From NCBI GenBank assembly GCA_964626755.1, contig CAZVGO010000004.1, positions 62,001-126,000 of the forward strand: 64,000 nucleotides of DNA, written 5' to 3'. The notes beneath the pieces are model-generated. The model searched no databases, was not told the DNA's origin, and saw only the letters and a list, made by a program, of their open reading frames with translations. This DNA is from JACDAV01 sp964626755 (GTDB taxonomy: Bacteria; Chloroflexota; Limnocylindria; Limnocylindrales; CSP1-4). The translations under genes were made by a program, and so were the position numbers. This document shows positions 63,626-64,000 of this stretch, one piece after another. Position 1 is the stretch's first letter; each line of letters starts with the position of its first letter.

Positions 63626-64000
63626 CCGATTCGACGTCGCGCCCCGGCGCCCAGCTCGTGGTCATCTCGGGACCGTCGGGTGTCGGCAAGGACACGATCA
63701 TCGAGGCTCTCAAGAAACGGCCGCATGCGCACGAGTACCACTACGTCGTGACGTGCACAACGCGCCCCCGGCGGCCCGGGGAGGTCGATGGCACGAGCTA
63801 CCACTTCCTCGACCAGCAGCGGTTTCGGGGAATGCGCGATGCCGGGGAGTTCCTCGAGGCGAACGAGGTGCACGGCCGCTGGTACGGCACGCCACGGGCG
63901 CAGGTCCAGGAGGCGCTCGCAGCCGGACGGGACGTCATCCTGAAGATCGACGTCCAGGGCGCCCAGGTCATCAAGGAGACCGTACCGGAGGCGCTCCTGA
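63622..64000 (+). CDS. gmk: Guanylate kinase, truncated by right edge
   Basis: Phosphorylates GMP to GDP. The N-terminus is VVISGPSGVGKDTI (P-loop with GKDT), then TTRPRRPGEVDGTSYHF (GMP-binding) and HGRWYGTPRAQVQEALAAG. About 126 residues are visible; the frame runs off the window at ...PEALL. GTG start overlapping the rluD stop by 4 bp. Confidence 0.95.
   Translation, partial: MTDSTSRPGAQLVVISGPSGVGKDTIIEALKKRPHAHEYHYVVTCTTRPRRPGEVDGTSYHFLDQQRFRGMRDAGEFLEANEVHGRWYGTPRAQVQEALAAGRDVILKIDVQGAQVIKETVPEALL

Overview
The window is 64 kb of very GC-rich, densely packed bacterial chromosome that reads as housekeeping sequence. I see no phage, insertion sequence, CRISPR array or replication origin. 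The gene set suggests a single-membrane (monoderm-type) Chloroflexota, possibly near the Limnocylindria-type lineages: rapZ-yvcK-whiA block, LytR-CpsA-Psr protein, leaderless-looking starts, many GTG starts, CCA-encoding tRNA genes, a Tad/Flp pilus set and a TatA/TatC pair. The phylum is an inference from content, not a computed placement.

Layout. 1-5.4 kb: polA (5' end outside the window), mutM, an ABC-F ATPase and coaE. 5.3-7.5 kb (minus): a TadG-like pilus-associated protein and CpaB. 7.7-15.2 kb: uvrB, a divergent acyltransferase, a three-domain DinB/GNAT fusion and uvrA; uvrB and uvrA both carry LexA/DinR-type SOS boxes. 15.3-22.3 kb: a LacI regulator with two operators, a CUT1 sugar ABC transporter without its ATPase, and a GH116 beta-glycosidase. 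22.4-27.9 kb: two small proteins, a UvrD-like helicase with a coupled acetyltransferase (minus), and a secreted HYR-repeat protein ending in 25 aspartates. 27.9-36.4 kb: uvrC, secD-secF, recJ, a TolB-like propeller protein and pyrF. 36.4-45.2 kb: tatA-tatC, rapZ-yvcK-whiA, tpiA-gpmI-secG and an oligopeptide-type binding protein. 45.2-48.0 kb: three tRNAs, lemA-htpX and five more tRNAs. 48.2-49.8 kb (minus): a c-di-GMP-I (GEMM-I) riboswitch in front of a 36-residue hydrophobic peptide, next to a CpaE-like ATPase. 50-54.6 kb: rpsF-ssb-rpsR, TauE/SafE-DUF1634, a cation/Ca2+ exchanger and ilvE. 54.6-58.6 kb: a membrane GT2 glycosyltransferase, a small membrane protein and an LCP ligase. 58.6-64 kb: a divergent isoleucyl-tRNA synthetase, lspA, rluD and gmk (cut by the right edge).

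How it fits together. The complete UvrABC nuclease plus MutM, PolA, RecJ and a UvrD-like helicase make this a repair-rich region, and two of these genes look SOS-controlled. SecD/F/G, TatA/C and LspA supply protein export. CpaB, TadG-like and CpaE belong to a pilus system whose other genes are elsewhere. The c-di-GMP riboswitch beside cpaE suggests a second-messenger input into surface behaviour.

Two regulatory themes recur. Many genes have an extended -10 element of the form TGSTANNNT, often only 6-10 nt before the start codon, which implies leaderless transcripts. Many adjacent genes overlap by 4 bp (RTGA) or 8 bp, which implies translational coupling. The strongest lead for something undescribed is the GEMM-I riboswitch with its orphan micro-protein at 48250-48459.
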